Below are positions 34,687 through 37,267 of a DNA stretch of 37,267 nucleotides, one piece after another. A program made the translations under genes and the position numbers. The DNA is taken from NCBI GenBank assembly GCA_020638875.1, contig JACKHS010000030.1, positions 1 to 37,267 of the forward strand. The letters are read 5' to 3'. The DNA is from Planctomycetota bacterium. GTDB lineage: Bacteria; Planctomycetota; UBA1135; GCA-002686595. The notes under the pieces are model-generated. The model was not told the DNA's origin, did no database searches, and saw nothing but the letters and a program-made list of their open reading frames with translations. Positions within the stretch are counted from its first letter, which is position 1. Every line of letters starts with the position of its first letter.

Positions 34687-34715
34687 TTGACCTCGTCGTT
34701 CGGCGTGGCGAACCT
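34687..34715 (+). promoter_or_regulatory. Candidate promoter for the DUF2868 gene
   Basis: TTGACC (34687-34692) and GAACCT (34710-34715) are 17 bp apart, and a GGGGAG ribosome binding site follows 7 nt before GTG 34741. The -35 matches well; the -10 is poor. Confidence 0.3.
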
Positions 34716-34740
34716 CTGGCCATGTCCGGGGAGTCCCTGA

Positions 34741-36267
34741 GTGCTTGAGGCCGAGCTGCGCGACGTCCTCTTCGTGCGCGCCTTCGAGGAGGCCGACGCG
34801 GGGGGCGAGCTGGTGGGCCTGCGCGAGCGCGAGATCGCCTCGCGCGAGGTGCGCGGCGAGCTCGCCGTCGGCGGGCGCACGCCCTCGCCGGAGGAGTTCC
34901 TCGCGCGCCGCGCCGAGCGCCTCGCGTCGCGGCTCCTGCGCGCGCACCCCGCGGCGGAGCGCGTGTACGAGCTCTCCGCGCGCCGCGGCCTGCCCGGCTG
35001 GACCGCCTTCACCGGCGCGCTCGTGCTCGGTGCGGTCGTCGACCACCTCGGCGCGGAGCAGTCGATCGACCTGCTCGACTTCCCGATCCTCGGGCTGCTC
35101 GCCTACAACCTGGTCGTCTACTTGGCGCTGTTCCTGAGCGACCTCACCAGTGCGGGCAAGCGCCGCCTGAGCGAAGGGCGCGCCAGCCGCGCGGCCGCCA
35201 GCGGGCTCGTCGCGCGGCTGCTCCTCTGGCTCGGTTCGCCCGAGCGCTGGTGGGCGCGCCGCAGCAAGGACGACGGACGCGTCGCCGTGGCCGCGCAGCG
35301 CTTCGTGCGCGACTGGTACCGCGTCGCCGCGCCGCTGCACCTCGCGCGCGGCGCGAAGTACATGCACCTCGGCGCCGCGGGCCTGATGAGCGGCGCGGTG
35401 CTCGGCATGTACCTGCGCGGGCTCGTGCTGCACTACGACGCGAGCTGGGAGAGCACCTTCCTCTCGGCCGGCGCGGTGCACCGCCTGCTCGAGACCGTGT
35501 TCGCGCCGGTGAGCTGGATCCTCGGCCGCCCCGTGCCGGACGCCGCGGCGATCGAGGCCATGCGCGCGCCCGAGGGCGCCGGCGACGCGGCGCTGTGGAT
35601 CCACCTCTACGCGCTGACCGGCCTGCTGTGGGTCGTGCTGCCGCGGCTGGGCCTGGCGTTCTTCGCCGGCCGCAGCGCGCGCGCGCTCGAGCGCGACCTG
35701 CCGCTGCGTCACGAGGAGGACGGCTACTTCCTGCGCCTGGTCGCGACCGAGCGCGGCGCCGGGCGCGAGGTGGCCGTCGAGAGCTACAGTTACCGGCCGG
35801 CGCCGCGCGCCGCGGACGGGCTGAAGACGCTGCTGCTCGACGTGTTCGGCGGGCGCGTGCGCGTCGTGCAGCTCGACCCGCGGGCCTACGGCGACGACCC
35901 CGCGACGCCGCCCGCGGACGCGGGCGTGCTGCACTGCCGCGTGGAGGTCTTCTCGCTCGCGCAGTCGCCCGAGCACGAGGTGCACGGCGCGCTGGTGCGC
36001 GAGCTGGCGCGCGAGCTGGGCGACGCGCCCGGCCGCCGCGCGCTGCTCGTCGTCGTCGACCGCGGGCCGTACCGCGAGCGCCTCGGCTCGGCGAGCGAGG
36101 CCGTCGAGCGGCTCGAGGAGCGCGAGCGCACCTGGCGGCGCGTGTTGCGCGAGGCCGGCGTGACGCCGCTCGTCTGCGACCTCGAGGGGCCGGCCGACGC
36201 GGACGTGCTCGAAGCCGCGCGCGACGCGCTCTGGCCCGCGCCGCTGGGCGGGGAGGGCGGCGCATGA
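34741..36267 (+). CDS. DUF2868-type membrane protein
   Basis: This 508-residue protein starts at GTG 34741 behind GGGGAG. It has an N-terminal soluble helical part (LRDVLFVRAFEEADAGGELV). Two membrane helices come early (WTAFTGALVLGAVVDHLG and ILGLLAYNLVVYLALFLSDL) and two more in the middle (LGAAGLMSGAVLGMYLRGLV and IHLYALTGLLWVVLPRLGLA). The C-terminal cytoplasmic domain includes SYSYRPAPRAADGLKTLLLD and RALLVVVDRGPYRERLGSAS. The layout and the neighbour match the DUF2868 family, known mainly from proteobacteria, whose gene normally precedes a DUF3482 GTPase gene. The stop overlaps that gene (ATGA). The cellular role is not established; the pair presumably forms a membrane-associated GTPase complex. 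Confidence 0.8.
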   Translation: MLEAELRDVLFVRAFEEADAGGELVGLREREIASREVRGELAVGGRTPSPEEFLARRAERLASRLLRAHPAAERVYELSARRGLPGWTAFTGALVLGAVVDHLGAEQSIDLLDFPILGLLAYNLVVYLALFLSDLTSAGKRRLSEGRASRAAASGLVARLLLWLGSPERWWARRSKDDGRVAVAAQRFVRDWYRVAAPLHLARGAKYMHLGAAGLMSGAVLGMYLRGLVLHYDASWESTFLSAGAVHRLLETVFAPVSWILGRPVPDAAAIEAMRAPEGAGDAALWIHLYALTGLLWVVLPRLGLAFFAGRSARALERDLPLRHEEDGYFLRLVATERGAGREVAVESYSYRPAPRAADGLKTLLLDVFGGRVRVVQLDPRAYGDDPATPPADAGVLHCRVEVFSLAQSPEHEVHGALVRELARELGDAPGRRALLVVVDRGPYRERLGSASEAVERLEERERTWRRVLREAGVTPLVCDLEGPADADVLEAARDALWPAPLGGEGGA

Positions 36268-37267
36268 GCGACGAGGTCCGCGGCGCGACGCTCGCGCTGA
36301 CGCTGCTCTCGCACACCAACGTCGGCAAGACGACGCTGGCGCGCACGCTCCTGCGCAAGGACGTGGGCGAGGTGCTCGACGAGGCCCACGTGACCGACGA
36401 GGCGAGCGCGCACGTGCTGCTCGAGGCGCCCGGTGGCGAGCGCCTCGTGCTGTGGGACTCGCCCGGCTTCGGCGACTCGGTGCGGCTCCTGCGCACGCTG
36501 CGCGCGCACGCCGATCCGCTCGCGTGGATCCAGTCGCAGCACTACGACCGCCACGAGGAGCGCGCGCTCTACTGCGACCGCGAGGCGCTCTCGACGGTGC
36601 GGCGCGAGAGCGACGTCGTGCTCTACCTCGTGAACGCCTCGGAGCGGCCCGAGGACGCGGGCTACGTGCAGGCGGAGCTCGAGCTGCTCGCCTGGATCGA
36701 GCGGCCCGTGATCGTGCTGCTCAACCAGACCGGCCCGCCGCGCGCGCTCGAGACTAGCGACGACGAGCGGCGCTGGCGCGAGGCCACCGCGCGCTGGCGC
36801 TTCGTGAAGGGCGTGCTCGGCCTCGACGCGTTCACGCGCTGCTGGGTGCAGGAGGGCCGCCTGTTCGAGGAGGTGCGCGCGGCGTTGCCGCCCGAGCGCC
36901 GCGAGCTGGCGACGCTGTTCCTCGAGACGTGGCGCCGCGAGCGGCAGGCGGCCTTCCGCGCGGCGATGGACCTCTTCGCCGGTGAGCTGCTGCGCGCCGC
37001 CGCCGACGAGGAGCCGGTCGTCGAGGGCGCGTGGGGCAACGACAAGGCGCAGGCGATGCGCGCGCTCTCGACGCGCATGGAGCAGGGCACCGCGACGGTC
37101 GTCGACCGCCTGATCGGGCTGCACGGGCTCGAAGGTCGTGCGGAGGTCGAGTTCCGCGCCGTGGTCGACGACTTCAAGGCGCGCCACGAGAAGCTGGCGC
37201 CCAAGCGCTGGGGGCTCGTCGGCGGCGTCGCGAGCGGGTTGCTCACCGGCCTGGGCGCGGACCTCGC
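36264..37267 (+). CDS. DUF3482-type GTPase (C-terminus cut by window)
   Basis: ATG 36264 overlaps the DUF2868 stop. The P-loop is SHTNVGKTTLARTLLRKDVG (G1), followed by DEASAHVLLEAPGGERLVLW and DSPGFGDSVRLL (G3, DSPG in place of DxxG). LLNQTGPP is at the G4 position. VVLYLVNASERPEDAGYVQA lies between them. Downstream helical sequence (FLETWRRERQAAFRAAMDL, VEGAWGNDKAQAMRALSTRM) and KRWGLVGGVASGLLTGLGA, a likely membrane or amphipathic segment, belong to the DUF3482 part. About 334 codons are present and the gene runs off the right edge. It is a TRAFAC-class GTPase acting with the DUF2868 protein; function unknown. Confidence 0.85.
   Translation, partial: MSDEVRGATLALTLLSHTNVGKTTLARTLLRKDVGEVLDEAHVTDEASAHVLLEAPGGERLVLWDSPGFGDSVRLLRTLRAHADPLAWIQSQHYDRHEERALYCDREALSTVRRESDVVLYLVNASERPEDAGYVQAELELLAWIERPVIVLLNQTGPPRALETSDDERRWREATARWRFVKGVLGLDAFTRCWVQEGRLFEEVRAALPPERRELATLFLETWRRERQAAFRAAMDLFAGELLRAAADEEPVVEGAWGNDKAQAMRALSTRMEQGTATVVDRLIGLHGLEGRAEVEFRAVVDDFKARHEKLAPKRWGLVGGVASGLLTGLGADL

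Noticed and set aside
30694..35985. A 1763-codon minus-strand open frame
   Set aside because: Only its middle (about 32890-34400) is real GH20 coding; the rest is antisense or off-frame sequence kept open by high GC.

Overview
This is very GC-rich DNA from what I infer to be a planctomycete of the environmental lineage related to Engelhardtia/Saltatorellus. The reasons are a ThuA plus PVC-type dehydrogenase fusion, secreted repeat proteins that share a C-terminal module with a WYRDP..GGPCG..FNL signature, and a diderm envelope gene pair (TamB-like and TamA/BamA-like). The assignment comes from protein character; there is no rRNA gene in the window. No tRNA, CRISPR array or phage module was seen.

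Layout. 1-2185 (minus): a partial ThuA/PVC dehydrogenase and a small secreted repeat protein, separated by a strong hairpin. 2455-3062 (plus): a DUF1579-like lipoprotein with a frame break. 3022-6536 (minus): a four-gene ABC importer of the phosphonate/selenate type. 6839-10882 (plus, divergent from the importer): an exported three-subunit molybdenum hydroxylase (Tat-tagged 2Fe-2S subunit, molybdopterin subunit, FAD/4Fe-4S subunit) followed by a translationally coupled 74-residue cysteine-rich protein. 10942-12807 (minus): an ECF sigma factor operon with two membrane proteins, broken by several frame changes. 13009-17912: two divergent secreted repeat proteins sharing a C-terminal module. 17994-18965 (minus): a secreted protein of unknown function. 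19156-21642 (plus): Lon protease. 21.66-24.51 kb: a RAYT (REP-associated tyrosine transposase) gene bounded by two long imperfect palindromes in inverted orientation, with further hairpins, an 8-bp tandem array and degenerate repeats of about 195 bp. 24569-34633 (minus): a block of small membrane protein, GH20 hexosaminidase, carboxypeptidase-regulatory-like protein, TamB-like and TamA-like genes. 34741-37267 (plus): a DUF2868/DUF3482 membrane protein and GTPase pair, the latter cut by the window edge.

Many genes are coupled by ATGA or GTGA overlaps (importer permeases, hydroxylase subunits, sigma operon, TamB/TamA, GH20, DUF2868/DUF3482), so they are likely co-translated units. Single-base frame breaks are concentrated in the sigma operon, TamB/TamA and the ends of GH20, while Lon, the hydroxylase and the repeat proteins are intact. 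The breaks sit in G/C-rich stretches and can be repaired to canonical family sequence, so sequencing indels are the simplest explanation, but real decay cannot be excluded from the sequence alone.
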